A stretch of DNA of 64,000 bases from Bacteroidota bacterium (lineage in GTDB: Bacteria > Bacteroidota > Bacteroidia > 2-12-FULL-35-15): the NCBI GenBank assembly GCA_017303895.1, contig JAFLBF010000012.1:1-64000 (forward strand), given 5' to 3'. Within the stretch, counting starts at the first letter, position 1. Every line of letters begins with the position of its first letter. The notes under the pieces were generated by a model. The model worked only from the letters and a program-made list of their open reading frames with translations, made no database searches and was not told where the DNA came from. This document shows positions 45,284 through 54,354 of this stretch, piece by piece. The position numbers and the translations under genes are program-made.

Positions 45284-47038
45284 ATGTTCTCAAAAGGGCT
45301 CCATATTCTTCTATTATTACTACTGATCCAGCAGCTATATGGGCAAACAGAGTATCCGAAAGGATATTTCAGTTCGCCCATGAACAAGTCCATGGAATTA
45401 TCGGGTAATTTCGGAGAGATACGTCCCAATCATTTTCATGCCGGCTTTGACCTAAAAACCAATGGCAAAGAGAATATTCCTGTTTTTGCAGTAGCGGAAG
45501 GCTACATTTCCCGCATCAAGATCAGTACTGGTGGATACGGAAAAGCACTTTACCTTACCCATCCCAATGGATTTACTTCTGTATATGCTCATCTTAATTG
45601 CTTTGACATCGACATTGAATACTTTGTTAAGAGAATGCAGTACAAATTGGAAACATTTGAACTGGATACCATACTTGCTCCTCATCTTATTCCGGTACAA
45701 AAAGGCGAATTAATCGCTCTTTCCGGCAACACGGGTGGCTCACAAGGTCCACACCTCCACTTTGAGATACGTGATTCCAAAACAGAAATGCCTGTGAATC
45801 CTTACTATTTTGGCTATCTGATCAATGATACCATCAAACCTCGAGTGACTGAATTGGCCATCTACCCTTTAGAAAACACTTCCAGTGTCAACGGTAAACA
45901 AAGCTTAAAAAGAATAATTCCTGTTTATAAAAAAGGAAACTACTCCTTCAAAAAAACAGATACGATCACCGTACATGGCCTCATCGGATTTGGAGTAGAA
46001 TGTTTTGATCTCGAAACGCAGTCAACCAATCCCAATGGTGTATTCAGCATTGAATTGTTACATAATAATAAAAGAGTGTATTATCACGAACTGGAAAAGT
46101 TCACATTTGAATACTCTCGCTTTGTCAATGCACACATCGATTATGCAGAAAAACAAAAGCATGGAGATAAAATTCAAAAATGTTTCCTTTCAAAAAACAA
46201 TCAGCTAGGTATTTATAAAGATGTGATCGATGATGGGAAGATCCTCTTCAATGATGATTCATTGCATACGATCAACTATATTTTAAAAGATTTTGCAGGT
46301 AACAGTACCGAAATACAGTTAAATGTTCGTAGTGTCATCAAACCTGTTAATGCAATTAAGGAAGAAGCACGCATTATCCACAGTTGCCTTGAAGATAAAA
46401 CATTCAACTTCAACGAAGCTAAAATTTTAATTCCCGGCAATGCCATGTATGATGATTATAGCTTTAGTTATTCGAAAACTTCTGCCGGAAAAGGTTTTTA
46501 TTCCAATCTGCACAAGATAATGAATACAGAAACAGCATTACAAAAAGCCATCTCTATCGCAATCAAACCGACAGCATTACCGGAATCATTACAAACAAAA
46601 GCTTGCATCGTATCGGTATCTGACAAAGGAAAAAAGAATTATATAGGTGGAACGTTTGACAATGGCTGGATAAAAGCCAACACTAAATCATTTGGAAATT
46701 TCGGAGTGTGCATCGATACGATTCCTCCTAAACTGAAACCGGCATTTAAGTTTCATAAAGATTCGCTGATCATCGACCTCAACAAAGAAAATTATATTGG
46801 CATTATTGCAAATGATGATCTTTCAGGAATAAAAAATTATAGAGCTACCATAGATGGGAAATGGGTGTTGTGCGAATTTGAGACAAAAAAAGATCTGCTT
46901 TTTTACACCTTTGACGAACGCTATACACCCGGCATTCACACTTTTCATATTGAAGTTTGGGATGATAAAGACAACAAAAGTGAATATACCTTTAGTTTCA
47001 AAAAGGACCCAATTATTTCTCCTCCCCCAACCAGGTAA
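45284..47038 (+). CDS. M23 family (LytM) metallopeptidase, secreted
   Basis: 584 residues with signal peptide (MFSKGLHILLLLLLIQQLYG). The LytM zinc site is H52 and D56 in NHFHAGFDLKT plus GPHLHFEIR (H157, H159), with SVYAHLN between. Active-site residues are intact, so it should cleave peptidoglycan cross-links or act as a hydrolase. The C-terminal 350 residues are beta-rich repeats (DTIPPKLKPAF, DDLSGIKNYRA, YTPGIHTFHIEVWDDKDNKSE), looking like Ig-type domains. The last 26 bases overlap the convergent LOG gene. Confidence 0.88.
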   Translation: MFSKGLHILLLLLLIQQLYGQTEYPKGYFSSPMNKSMELSGNFGEIRPNHFHAGFDLKTNGKENIPVFAVAEGYISRIKISTGGYGKALYLTHPNGFTSVYAHLNCFDIDIEYFVKRMQYKLETFELDTILAPHLIPVQKGELIALSGNTGGSQGPHLHFEIRDSKTEMPVNPYYFGYLINDTIKPRVTELAIYPLENTSSVNGKQSLKRIIPVYKKGNYSFKKTDTITVHGLIGFGVECFDLETQSTNPNGVFSIELLHNNKRVYYHELEKFTFEYSRFVNAHIDYAEKQKHGDKIQKCFLSKNNQLGIYKDVIDDGKILFNDDSLHTINYILKDFAGNSTEIQLNVRSVIKPVNAIKEEARIIHSCLEDKTFNFNEAKILIPGNAMYDDYSFSYSKTSAGKGFYSNLHKIMNTETALQKAISIAIKPTALPESLQTKACIVSVSDKGKKNYIGGTFDNGWIKANTKSFGNFGVCIDTIPPKLKPAFKFHKDSLIIDLNKENYIGIIANDDLSGIKNYRATIDGKWVLCEFETKKDLLFYTFDERYTPGIHTFHIEVWDDKDNKSEYTFSFKKDPIISPPPTR

Positions 47039-47786
47039 ATGCCTTCGGAACGGTTCGCTTACGTAGATCAAATTGTTTAATAGCATGCTTTTCTACATGT
47101 GCAATCGCTTCTTCTACCGAATCCGTGACCATCAATAATTTCATATCTTCTTTATGAATCGTACCATGATGAGCCATGTGCTCAAAGTGTTCACACAATA
47201 ATTTATGAAACTCTTTATCCATTAAAACGATCGGAAAACGTTTCATAGAATTGGTTTGAATAAGTGTTAAAGCCTCAAAGAATTCATCTAATGTTCCAAA
47301 ACCACCCGGTAATACAATAAATGCATAGGAATATTTCGACAACAATACTTTTCTAACAAAAAAATAACGGATACTCACCCATTTATCTAAATAAGGATTA
47401 GGGTGCTGTTCATGCGGCAATACAATATTGCATCCTACCGATCGTCCACCCGCTTCCTTTGCTCCTCTGTTGGCTGCCTCCATAATTCCGGGACCACCAC
47501 CGGTCATAACTGTAAATCCAAGATTAGCTATTCCTGCTCCTACTTTACGTCCCATGATATAGGAATGATGAGTTTCAGGAAAACGTGCTGAACCAAATAT
47601 TGTAACACATGGTCCCACAAAATGCAGGGCTCGAAAACCTTTAATAAACTCCAACATCACTTTTACAACAAACACGAACTCTCTCCAGCGTGACTGCGGA
47701 CCTTCCAAAAACACTCTTTCTCCATTACCATTCAATGGTTTCGGAGCACTCGTTATTTTTTCTGCTGGCTTTTCAATTGTTTCCAT
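47013..47786 (-). CDS. LOG-family protein (TIGR00730, lysine decarboxylase-like fold)
   Basis: 257 residues from ATG 47786. Rossmann-like fold with the paired motifs GGGPGIMEAANRGA and VLPGGFGTLDEFFEAL, the PGGxGTxxE signature of the cytokinin riboside 5'-monophosphate phosphoribohydrolase (LOG) family, frequently misnamed lysine decarboxylases. Probably hydrolyses nucleoside 5'-monophosphates to base and ribose phosphate. The N-terminal 45 residues are an extra charged segment. TTG 47795 is in the -7 element and is rejected. Confidence 0.9.
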   Translation of the reverse strand: METIEKPAEKITSAPKPLNGNGERVFLEGPQSRWREFVFVVKVMLEFIKGFRALHFVGPCVTIFGSARFPETHHSYIMGRKVGAGIANLGFTVMTGGGPGIMEAANRGAKEAGGRSVGCNIVLPHEQHPNPYLDKWVSIRYFFVRKVLLSKYSYAFIVLPGGFGTLDEFFEALTLIQTNSMKRFPIVLMDKEFHKLLCEHFEHMAHHGTIHKEDMKLLMVTDSVEEAIAHVEKHAIKQFDLRKRTVPKAFTWLGEEK

Positions 47787-47792
47787 CCGGCA

Positions 47793-47800
47793 CAAAAGTA
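47793..47800 (-). promoter_or_regulatory. Bacteroidota -7 promoter element, close to start
   Basis: TACTTTTG on the minus strand fits TAnnTTTG and lies 6 bases before ATG 47786, so transcripts could be nearly leaderless. No -33 element was found. Confidence 0.45.
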
Positions 47801-47849
47801 CTTATTATTGCTATTCTAAAATTTATATTTTTACAGCCAATTCAGATCT

Positions 47850-48530
47850 ATGGAACAACTTTTACTTTTACACGGTGCCATTGGGGCAAAAGATCAGCTG
47901 GAGCCATTAAAGCTACAGTTAAACAGTCAATTCATAGTTCATAACATCAATTTCAGCGGTCATGGAAGCGAAGCCCTTCCACAGCAATTCTCTATTGAGC
48001 AGTTTGCAAAAGATGTGATCACCTATTTAGATAAACATGCCATTCAAAGGGTAAATATATTCGGTTACAGTATGGGAGGTTACGTTGCACTATATCTCGC
48101 TAAACATTATCCTGAGCGTGTAAAAAAGGCAATGACATTGGCTACCAAATTTTTATGGACCGCGGAGATCGCACAAAAAGAAGTGAAGATGCTTAACCCG
48201 GAAGTAATAGCAGAAAAATTACCGGCATTTGCCAAAACACTGGAAAGCAGACATCAGCCAAATGATTGGAAAGTAGTTCTCCAAAAAACAGCCGCAATGA
48301 TGTTAAAATTGGGTGAACAGAATACACTCTCACTAACGGATTACTCTTCTATTGATCAACCTGTAATGATTAGCATTGGAGATAAAGACAGCATGGTCAC
48401 CTTAGAAGAAACAATTGCTGTTTACAGACAACTAAAAAATGCTCAGTTCATGGTGTTGCCAAACACACAACATCCAATTGAGAAAGTGGACATAAATAGA
48501 TTATCAGCCGAAATAAGATCCTGGTTTTAA
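47850..48530 (+). CDS. Alpha/beta hydrolase
   Basis: 226 residues, short alpha/beta hydrolase. The nucleophile elbow is GYSMGG (S74), Asp near 194 in SIGDKDSMVTLEE and His near 211 in NTQHPIEK complete a triad; LLLHGAIG gives the oxyanion hole. MenH-like and esterase-like family members look similar; substrate unknown. The stop is 2 bases from that of the convergent rlmH, with no terminator. Confidence 0.88.
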   Translation: MEQLLLLHGAIGAKDQLEPLKLQLNSQFIVHNINFSGHGSEALPQQFSIEQFAKDVITYLDKHAIQRVNIFGYSMGGYVALYLAKHYPERVKKAMTLATKFLWTAEIAQKEVKMLNPEVIAEKLPAFAKTLESRHQPNDWKVVLQKTAAMMLKLGEQNTLSLTDYSSIDQPVMISIGDKDSMVTLEETIAVYRQLKNAQFMVLPNTQHPIEKVDINRLSAEIRSWF

Positions 48531-48532
48531 TT

Positions 48533-49006
48533 TTATTGATGATGATAGGGTTCATTTTTCAAGATGGTCATTGCTCTGTACACCTGCTCTACAAAGAATA
48601 AGCGAACCATCTGATGTGAGAAGGTCATTTTAGATAAAGAAAGCTTCCCGTTGGCTCGTTTATAAACCTCATCACTAAATCCATAAGGACCGCCCACCAC
48701 AAATACCAGGTTTTTGATCCCTGAATTCATCTGCTGTTGTATGAATTCAGAAAAACCTACTGAGTGGTATTCCTTGCCATTTTCATCCAACAATATTAGT
48801 TTATCGGAGGATTGTATGTGTTTAAACAGCAGCTCTGCTTCTTTTTGTTTCTGCTGCTCCACCGATAAAGCTTTGATATTTTTAAGAGCCGGTATCACGA
48901 TCGTTTCAAAAGAAATATAATGTTTCAAACGCTGCTCATAGATGGCAAAGCCTTTAATAATGTGATCATCTTCCGTCTTCCCGTTCAGGACAAGTGTAAT
49001 TTTCAT
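48533..49006 (-). CDS. rlmH: 23S rRNA (pseudouridine1915-N3)-methyltransferase
   Basis: 157 residues, the size of RlmH (SPOUT fold). FVVGGPYGFSDEVY and LSLSKMTFSHQMVRLFFVEQVYRA form the knot that binds SAM and the C-terminal ILKNEPYHHQ matches the family's terminal residues. It methylates the ribosomal pseudouridine 1915 in helix 69. Divergent from the DUF4783-nadC unit. Confidence 0.97.
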   Translation of the reverse strand: MKITLVLNGKTEDDHIIKGFAIYEQRLKHYISFETIVIPALKNIKALSVEQQKQKEAELLFKHIQSSDKLILLDENGKEYHSVGFSEFIQQQMNSGIKNLVFVVGGPYGFSDEVYKRANGKLSLSKMTFSHQMVRLFFVEQVYRAMTILKNEPYHHQ

Positions 49007-49012
49007 CTTTAA

Positions 49013-49044
49013 TTGATATTCAATGTAAAAAAACTATATTTTTG
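49013..49044 (+). promoter_or_regulatory. Promoter of the DUF4783-nadC-brkB genes
   Basis: TTG at 49013-49015 and TATTTTTG at 49037-49044 are 21 bases apart, near the Bacteroidota consensus. Transcription would start about 70 bases upstream of ATG 49120. Confidence 0.5.
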
Positions 49045-49119
49045 TAAGACCACAAAATTGCTGGAAATATATTTTGATCTTTATTAGTAATGTGGCTTAA
49101 TTATTGCTTCTTTTAGATC

Positions 49120-49527
49120 ATGAATTATAAAAAAATGAGAACTAGGTCTTTTGTCATACTTTTATTCGTATCTGTTTTGTCTTTTTCATTCACATTAGAC
49201 ATTATAGATGACATTGCTGCTGCTATCCGTTCAGGAAATCCTAAAAACATTTCCAAGTATTTCATCGAGAACGTGGATCTAAAAGTGATTGAAAAAGAAG
49301 ATGTTTATAGCAAGCAACAAGCCGAAATGATCCTTAAAGACTTCTTCACCAAACATCCCGTAAAATCCTTTACGGTTGCGCATAAGAGTCAGCCCAAAAG
49401 CGGATCACAATATGTAATAGGCACCCTGGAAACATCCAATGGTAAATTCAGAACCTATTTTTTGATCAAGGCTACAGGTAGTCAAACCTTGATTCAGCAA
49501 TTTAAAATAGAGACCGCGAATGAGTAA
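49120..49527 (+). CDS. DUF4783 domain protein, secreted
   Basis: 135 residues with signal peptide (a start at ATG 49135 would also give one) and an alpha/beta core of about 100 residues (IIDDIAAAIRSGNPKNISKYF, DVYSKQQAEMILKDFF). This is the DUF4783 family of Bacteroidota, small NTF2-like periplasmic proteins of unknown role that often precede nadC. It overlaps nadC by 8 bases, so translation is coupled. Confidence 0.9.
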   Translation: MNYKKMRTRSFVILLFVSVLSFSFTLDIIDDIAAAIRSGNPKNISKYFIENVDLKVIEKEDVYSKQQAEMILKDFFTKHPVKSFTVAHKSQPKSGSQYVIGTLETSNGKFRTYFLIKATGSQTLIQQFKIETANE

Positions 49528-50389
49528 GAAGCTATTCCCTGAAAAGAACTATCATTTCAACGTTAAACAATTCATAAAACAAGCCATTGCCGAGGATATT
49601 GGAGATGGCGATCACACCTCTCTTTCTTGTATTCCTTCAAAAGCAAAAGGCAAAGCTAAACTTTTGGTAAAAGAAAATGCAGTCATTGCCGGAGTGGAAT
49701 TAGCCGTTGAAATATTCAAACAAGTAGATAAGTCATTAAAAGTAAATGTACTTATCAATGATGGGAAAAAAGTAAAAGTAGGCGATGTTGTTCTCACAGT
49801 TGAAGGCAATTCACAATCCATATTATTAGCAGAACGCCTAGTATTAAATTGTATGCAACGCATGAGTGGTATTGCAACCAAAACCAATCAACTTGTAGCG
49901 CTTTGTAAAGGAACAAAAACAAAAGTGATCGATACACGAAAAACTACTCCCAATATGCGTGGACTCGAAAAATGGGCTGTGGTGATCGGTGGTGGAGCGA
50001 ATCATCGTATCGGACTATATGATATGATCTTGATAAAAGACAATCATATTGATTATGCCGGTGGTATTCCACAGGCGATTAAAGCCGCCAATAAATACCT
50101 GAAAGCAAAAAAGAAAAAACTAAAGATAGAGATCGAAGCAAGGAATCTGGACGAGGTCAAACAAATTTTAGCTATAGGAAATGTGCATCGCGTAATGTTT
50201 GATAACTTTAGCTATGCGAACATAAAAAAGGCGATCAAATTAATTGATGGCAAATATGAAACAGAAGCATCGGGTGGTATTACAGAAAAAACCATCGGTG
50301 AATATGCAAAATGTGGCGTTGATTTTATTTCAGTGGGAGCACTAACACATCACATCAAAAGCATCGACTTGAGCTTAAAAGCATACTAA
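49520..50389 (+). CDS. nadC: Nicotinate-nucleotide pyrophosphorylase (carboxylating)
   Basis: 289 residues, full length. NadC converts quinolinate and PRPP to nicotinate mononucleotide in de novo NAD synthesis. Family motifs: EDIGDGDHTS, LNCMQRMSGIATKT, DTRKTTPNMRGLEKWAV with GGGANHRIGLYDMILIKDNH, and EIEARNLDE. The start overlaps the DUF4783 gene and BrkB follows 1 base later. Confidence 0.96.
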   Translation: MSKKLFPEKNYHFNVKQFIKQAIAEDIGDGDHTSLSCIPSKAKGKAKLLVKENAVIAGVELAVEIFKQVDKSLKVNVLINDGKKVKVGDVVLTVEGNSQSILLAERLVLNCMQRMSGIATKTNQLVALCKGTKTKVIDTRKTTPNMRGLEKWAVVIGGGANHRIGLYDMILIKDNHIDYAGGIPQAIKAANKYLKAKKKKLKIEIEARNLDEVKQILAIGNVHRVMFDNFSYANIKKAIKLIDGKYETEASGGITEKTIGEYAKCGVDFISVGALTHHIKSIDLSLKAY

Positions 50390-50390
50390 C

Positions 50391-51332
50391 ATGCAAGTAA
50401 AACAGGTAAAACGATTGATCCGGATAAAGCCCGTTTACAGAGTAATGAAAGGGAGTCAGCGCTTAAAACTCCCTGGATTCGAAGGCTTGTCGTTTTATGT
50501 GGTATCAAAATTTTTTATTGAAGGTTTAAAGAATGGAGCCTTGAATATGCGGGCATCTTCTCTGGCATTCAGTTTCTTTTTAGCCTTATTCCCAACCATT
50601 ATTTTCCTGTTTACACTTATCCCCTACATTCCTATCGATAATTTTCAGGATTATCTATTTAACCTATTGCAAAACATCATGCCTAAATCGGCATTTGAAG
50701 CAACAGAAGGAACGATTGCCGATATTATCAAAAATCAAAGAGGAGGATTACTATCATTCGGTTTTCTATCAGCATTGTATTTTTCTACCAATGGTTTTAA
50801 TGCCATGATCAATGCCTTCAACGAAACGTATCATGAAATTGAAACACGAACTGCTATCGGGCAGCGACTAGCCTCATTTTATATGTTATTCATTACTGTA
50901 ATCCTAATATCCACAGCAATTGGTTTAGTTATTGGAACTGAGATCGGCTTTAAATACTTAATTCATAAGGATAAAAGCCTGTATTATATTTTAAACACAG
51001 GTAAGTGGATCATTTTGGCCGGTCTATGCTATTCACTCATATCATTTCATTACTACCTGGGACCAAAAGAAAAAAAAGGATGGCGTTTTTTTTCAGCAGG
51101 ATCTATGTTCGCTACCGTTCTGATCATCATTGCCTCACTGGCATTTGGTTACTACGTAAACAACTTCGGAAATTACAATAAACTATACGGCTCGATCGGA
51201 ACCTTGATCGTGATCATGATGTGGATCTACATCAATTCACTGATATTACTATTGGGCTTTGATCTGAACGTAAGTATTCACAGTGCGAAGAAGCAGTCAC
51301 TGATCAGATTACATCTCTTGGGTCATCATTAG
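50391..51332 (+). CDS. YihY/BrkB family inner-membrane protein
   Basis: 313 residues with six hydrophobic segments, the YihY/BrkB (UPF0761) family, once called RNase BN, now of unknown transport function. Family pieces: NMRASSLAFSFFLALFPTIIFLF, GLLSFGFLSALYFSTNGFNAMI with YLGPKEKKGWRFFSAGSMF and MWIYINSLILLLGFDLN. Follows nadC by one base; the last 29 bases overlap the convergent terC gene. Confidence 0.92.
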   Translation: MQVKQVKRLIRIKPVYRVMKGSQRLKLPGFEGLSFYVVSKFFIEGLKNGALNMRASSLAFSFFLALFPTIIFLFTLIPYIPIDNFQDYLFNLLQNIMPKSAFEATEGTIADIIKNQRGGLLSFGFLSALYFSTNGFNAMINAFNETYHEIETRTAIGQRLASFYMLFITVILISTAIGLVIGTEIGFKYLIHKDKSLYYILNTGKWIILAGLCYSLISFHYYLGPKEKKGWRFFSAGSMFATVLIIIASLAFGYYVNNFGNYNKLYGSIGTLIVIMMWIYINSLILLLGFDLNVSIHSAKKQSLIRLHLLGHH

Positions 51333-52065
51333 TATCACCCTTCCCAACCTTTTTACGCATACGAATATTCAGCACCTCAACAAATAAGGAGAATGCAATG
51401 GAAATATAAACGATCGTTTTATCGACATGCTGATGTAATGATTCAAGCACTAAGATAATTCCGATCATCAATAAGAATGAAAGTGCTAATATTTTTATCG
51501 TTGGATTTTCATTGATAAAATCACTCACTTTTCCGGAGAAAAGTATCATAATGATCATTGCTATGATTACAGCAAGTATCATCACTATTAAATTGGTAAC
51601 CAAACCTACCGCAGTCAAAATAGAATCGAATGAGAAAACAATGTCGATCAACACGATCTGCATCACAATACCACGGAAGCTATTCCTATTCGATTTCATC
51701 TCATCTTCTTCATATCCCTGAACTTTATTGTGCAATTCGATCGTTGTTTTATATAATAGGAATACCCCACCTGCAAAAAGGATCAGATCTCTTCCTGTCA
51801 CACCAAAATCACCGATATGAAACAAAGCCTCTTTTAATCCAACGATCCAGGAAATACTGAACAATAAAGTAACACGCATAATCAAAGCCAACATCAAGCC
51901 AATAGTACGGGCTTTAGGCTGTTTGGCTTTGGGTAATTTACCGGCTACAATGGAAATAAATATAATGTTATCAATACCTAAAACGATCTCTAATATGGAA
52001 AGGGTAAGTAAACTGATCAATGAAGCAACAGTAAAGAGTTCATTAAAGTCCTGAGCTAGATGCAT
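51304..52065 (-). CDS. TerC family integral membrane protein
   Basis: 253 residues from ATG 52065 with about 7 helices. Signature acidic motifs are ILEIVLGIDNIIFISIV near the start and LIDIVFSFDSILTAVGL in the middle. TerC-type proteins act in metal (manganese) export or tellurite resistance contexts; here the substrate is likely a divalent metal, by family knowledge. Overlaps BrkB's 3' end by 29 bases. Confidence 0.92.
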   Translation of the reverse strand: MHLAQDFNELFTVASLISLLTLSILEIVLGIDNIIFISIVAGKLPKAKQPKARTIGLMLALIMRVTLLFSISWIVGLKEALFHIGDFGVTGRDLILFAGGVFLLYKTTIELHNKVQGYEEDEMKSNRNSFRGIVMQIVLIDIVFSFDSILTAVGLVTNLIVMILAVIIAMIIMILFSGKVSDFINENPTIKILALSFLLMIGIILVLESLHQHVDKTIVYISIAFSLFVEVLNIRMRKKVGKGDTNDDPRDVI

Positions 52066-52080
52066 AAAATTTATTTTTTG

Positions 52081-52088
52081 CAAAATTA
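52081..52088 (-). promoter_or_regulatory. Bacteroidota -7 promoter element of terC
   Basis: TAATTTTG on the minus strand fits TAnnTTTG, 15 bases before ATG 52065, leaving a short leader. No -33 element was found at normal spacing. Confidence 0.45.
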
Positions 52089-52150
52089 CTCATTTTTTTA
52101 GATTCTATTAAAATTTTTACATTCTGAAAATCAGCAACTTATAAATTATT

Positions 52151-52177
52151 TTAGTACCATGTGATACAAGGTACTAA
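52151..52177. promoter_or_regulatory. Operator-like perfect inverted repeat upstream of padR
   Basis: TTAGTACC (52151-52158) and GGTACTAA (52170-52177) are perfect inverted copies around an 11-base spacer. The site lies just upstream of the padR -7 element (52188-52195), over the -33 position, and 57 bases before ATG 52234. PadR-type regulators commonly repress their own promoter from such palindromes; autoregulation is the inference. Confidence 0.6.
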
Positions 52178-52187
52178 TTTTTATATA

Positions 52188-52195
52188 TATCTTTG
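52188..52195 (+). promoter_or_regulatory. Bacteroidota -7 promoter element of padR-pspC
   Basis: TATCTTTG matches TAnnTTTG and lies 38 bases before ATG 52234, directly downstream of the operator-like palindrome. Confidence 0.6.
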
Positions 52196-52233
52196 CATTG
52201 TCAAATAAGTACTGATTTTAAATATTAATAGCA

Positions 52234-52560
52234 ATGAATATAGAAAACACAAAAGCACAAATGAAAAAGGGGGTTCTTGAGTTTTGTATTCTATCCATTC
52301 TTTCAAAGACCGAGCATTATCCATCGGAGATCATTGAAAAAATGAAAGAAGCGAAACTGATCGTGGTAGAAGGAACATTGTATCCGCTACTTACCCGCTT
52401 AAAAAATGATGGGCTACTAAGTTATCGTTGGGAAGAATCCACATCAGGTCCACCAAGAAAATATTACAAACTCACTCCGGTTGGCGAGCAATTTTTAAAA
52501 GAACTCAATATCACCTGGAATGAATTAGTAGAAGCTGTAAATAAAACAACACAAAATTAA
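52234..52560 (+). CDS. PadR family transcriptional regulator
   Basis: 108 residues, the short PadR type: winged helix with MKKGVLEFCILSILSKTEHYP, EGTLYPLLTRLKNDGLLSYRWEES and SGPPRKYYKLTPVGEQFL. The last is the conserved beta-wing region. It precedes the PspC protein by 30 bases on the same strand. PadR-like proteins next to PspC genes usually control that membrane-stress gene; a palindrome lies in the promoter. Confidence 0.93.
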   Translation: MNIENTKAQMKKGVLEFCILSILSKTEHYPSEIIEKMKEAKLIVVEGTLYPLLTRLKNDGLLSYRWEESTSGPPRKYYKLTPVGEQFLKELNITWNELVEAVNKTTQN

Positions 52561-52590
52561 TTTTTAACCTTCTTTAAAAACCAACATAAA

Positions 52591-54285
52591 ATGAACCGTA
52601 CAATAACAATGAATTTAAGTGGCATTATTTTTCACATTGAAGAAGATGCATACGATAAACTCAATAAGTATTTGGCTGCCATTAGAGGATATTTTTCTAA
52701 TTCGGAGAGCAAAGATGAGATCATGACTGATATTGAATCTCGAATAGCAGAAATGCTTCAATCGAAGGTAAGTCAGACAAAACAAGCTGTTTTGATGGCG
52801 GATGTAGAAAGCGTGATCGCTGTTATGGGAAAACCGGAAGACTTTGCCGAGGAGAACTCACAAGGCAATAACAATGAATCACCGAGAGCTGAAACACAAT
52901 ATCAATACTCAGGTAAAAGAAGAAGAGTGTTCCGCGATCCGGATGAAAAGATATTAGGTGGTGTGTGTTCAGGGATCGCCAATTATTTCGACTTCGATCC
53001 AATCTATCTAAGAGGAGCATTTGCTGTTAGTTTCTTTGTATTTGGAACAGGATTTTTATTGTATATCATCCTATGGATGATCATTCCAGAGGCGAAAACA
53101 ACAGCTGAAAAATTAGAGATGAGAGGAGAAAAAGTGGACATCAATAATATTGGGAAAGCCGTGTCGGAAGAATTTGATGACCTAAAAAAAAGAGTCAATA
53201 ACTGGGAACAAAAAGTAAATACGAATGAAAACAAAGAAAGGGTAAAATCGTCTGCTCAACGTGTTGGTGGCTTCATTACAGATGTATTTGAGAACCTATT
53301 CAAAGTGTTCGGTAAGATCTTTTCCATCCTATTAATTATGGTGGGCGTTGCTTTGTTAGTTGGACTTTTGGCTACTTTATTCGGAAGCGGTACGATTTCA
53401 GCATTCAGCGCACCCGGTGATACCATCCGGTTCTCATTATATGAATTCACTGATGTCATATTACCGGAATCACTTTCTCCACAACTCATTGTAATTGGAC
53501 TGATCTTATTCTTAGGCATCCCATTATCAAGCATGATATACAGTGGTATTAAATACCTCTTTGGATTCAAAGGACAAAACAAGATCGTAAAATACACAGC
53601 AAATGTTTTATGGTTATTAGGATTAGGCATCATGATCTATATCGGAATTGAGATCGGAAATGATTTTGCGGAGCATGCTACTACCAAACAAAACATCACC
53701 ATCACACAACCACAAGGACAAATCATGTATTTGGATCTAAAACCTAATACAGAAGAAGATTTTGAGGATAAACACAACTACCGAAGAAAGATCCATTTAG
53801 GAGACTGGTATATCCTTTCTAAAGATGATCAACGTTTCCGTCTGGCATACCCTAGTTTTACTGTTGTTGCAAGTGATAACAACAACTTTGAATTAGTAGC
53901 GGTAAAATCAGCTGAAGGATTCGACAAAAAAGAAGCTGCATATCGTGCAAAAAATATTGAATACAGTGTTACTCAAATCGACTCTACTATACTTTTCAAT
54001 AGTTATTACGACATTCAAGCAGCTGACAAGCTTCGTGGACAGGAGCTAAAATTGATTCTGAAAGTTCCTCTAAACAAAGTGATCTTCTTAAGTAAACGAA
54101 TGGAAAAGATCATATATGATATCGACAATGTGAACGATACATACGATGGAGACATGATCAACCGCAGATGGATCATGACCACCAGAGGTTTAGAGTGTCT
54201 GGATTGCCAAGGATTAGAAAATGTGACCAAACATGATACGATCATTATACCGGCAGCACCAACAGTTCCTGCTTTACCAAAATAA
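52591..54285 (+). CDS. PspC domain membrane protein
   Basis: 564 residues. An N-terminal cytoplasmic part (1-110) starts MNRTITMNLSGIIFHIEEDAYDKL; the PspC domain spans about 110-166 (RRVFRDPDEKILGGVCSGIANYF, then LLYIILWMIIPE). Further helices lie near 235-260, 295-315 and 335-355. The C-terminal 190 residues form a periplasmic beta-rich domain. PspC proteins sense or protect against inner-membrane stress in the Psp response; the long C-terminal domain resembles the DUF4097-type adhesin-like region found fused to PspC in Bacteroidota, but I cannot confirm it. Confidence 0.87.
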   Translation: MNRTITMNLSGIIFHIEEDAYDKLNKYLAAIRGYFSNSESKDEIMTDIESRIAEMLQSKVSQTKQAVLMADVESVIAVMGKPEDFAEENSQGNNNESPRAETQYQYSGKRRRVFRDPDEKILGGVCSGIANYFDFDPIYLRGAFAVSFFVFGTGFLLYIILWMIIPEAKTTAEKLEMRGEKVDINNIGKAVSEEFDDLKKRVNNWEQKVNTNENKERVKSSAQRVGGFITDVFENLFKVFGKIFSILLIMVGVALLVGLLATLFGSGTISAFSAPGDTIRFSLYEFTDVILPESLSPQLIVIGLILFLGIPLSSMIYSGIKYLFGFKGQNKIVKYTANVLWLLGLGIMIYIGIEIGNDFAEHATTKQNITITQPQGQIMYLDLKPNTEEDFEDKHNYRRKIHLGDWYILSKDDQRFRLAYPSFTVVASDNNNFELVAVKSAEGFDKKEAAYRAKNIEYSVTQIDSTILFNSYYDIQAADKLRGQELKLILKVPLNKVIFLSKRMEKIIYDIDNVNDTYDGDMINRRWIMTTRGLECLDCQGLENVTKHDTIIIPAAPTVPALPK

Positions 54286-54354
54286 TTTTAATACTGGTGT
54301 AACTAATTTAAAAAGTAAAACGTCACATACATAAAACAACAAAAATACATCCCT

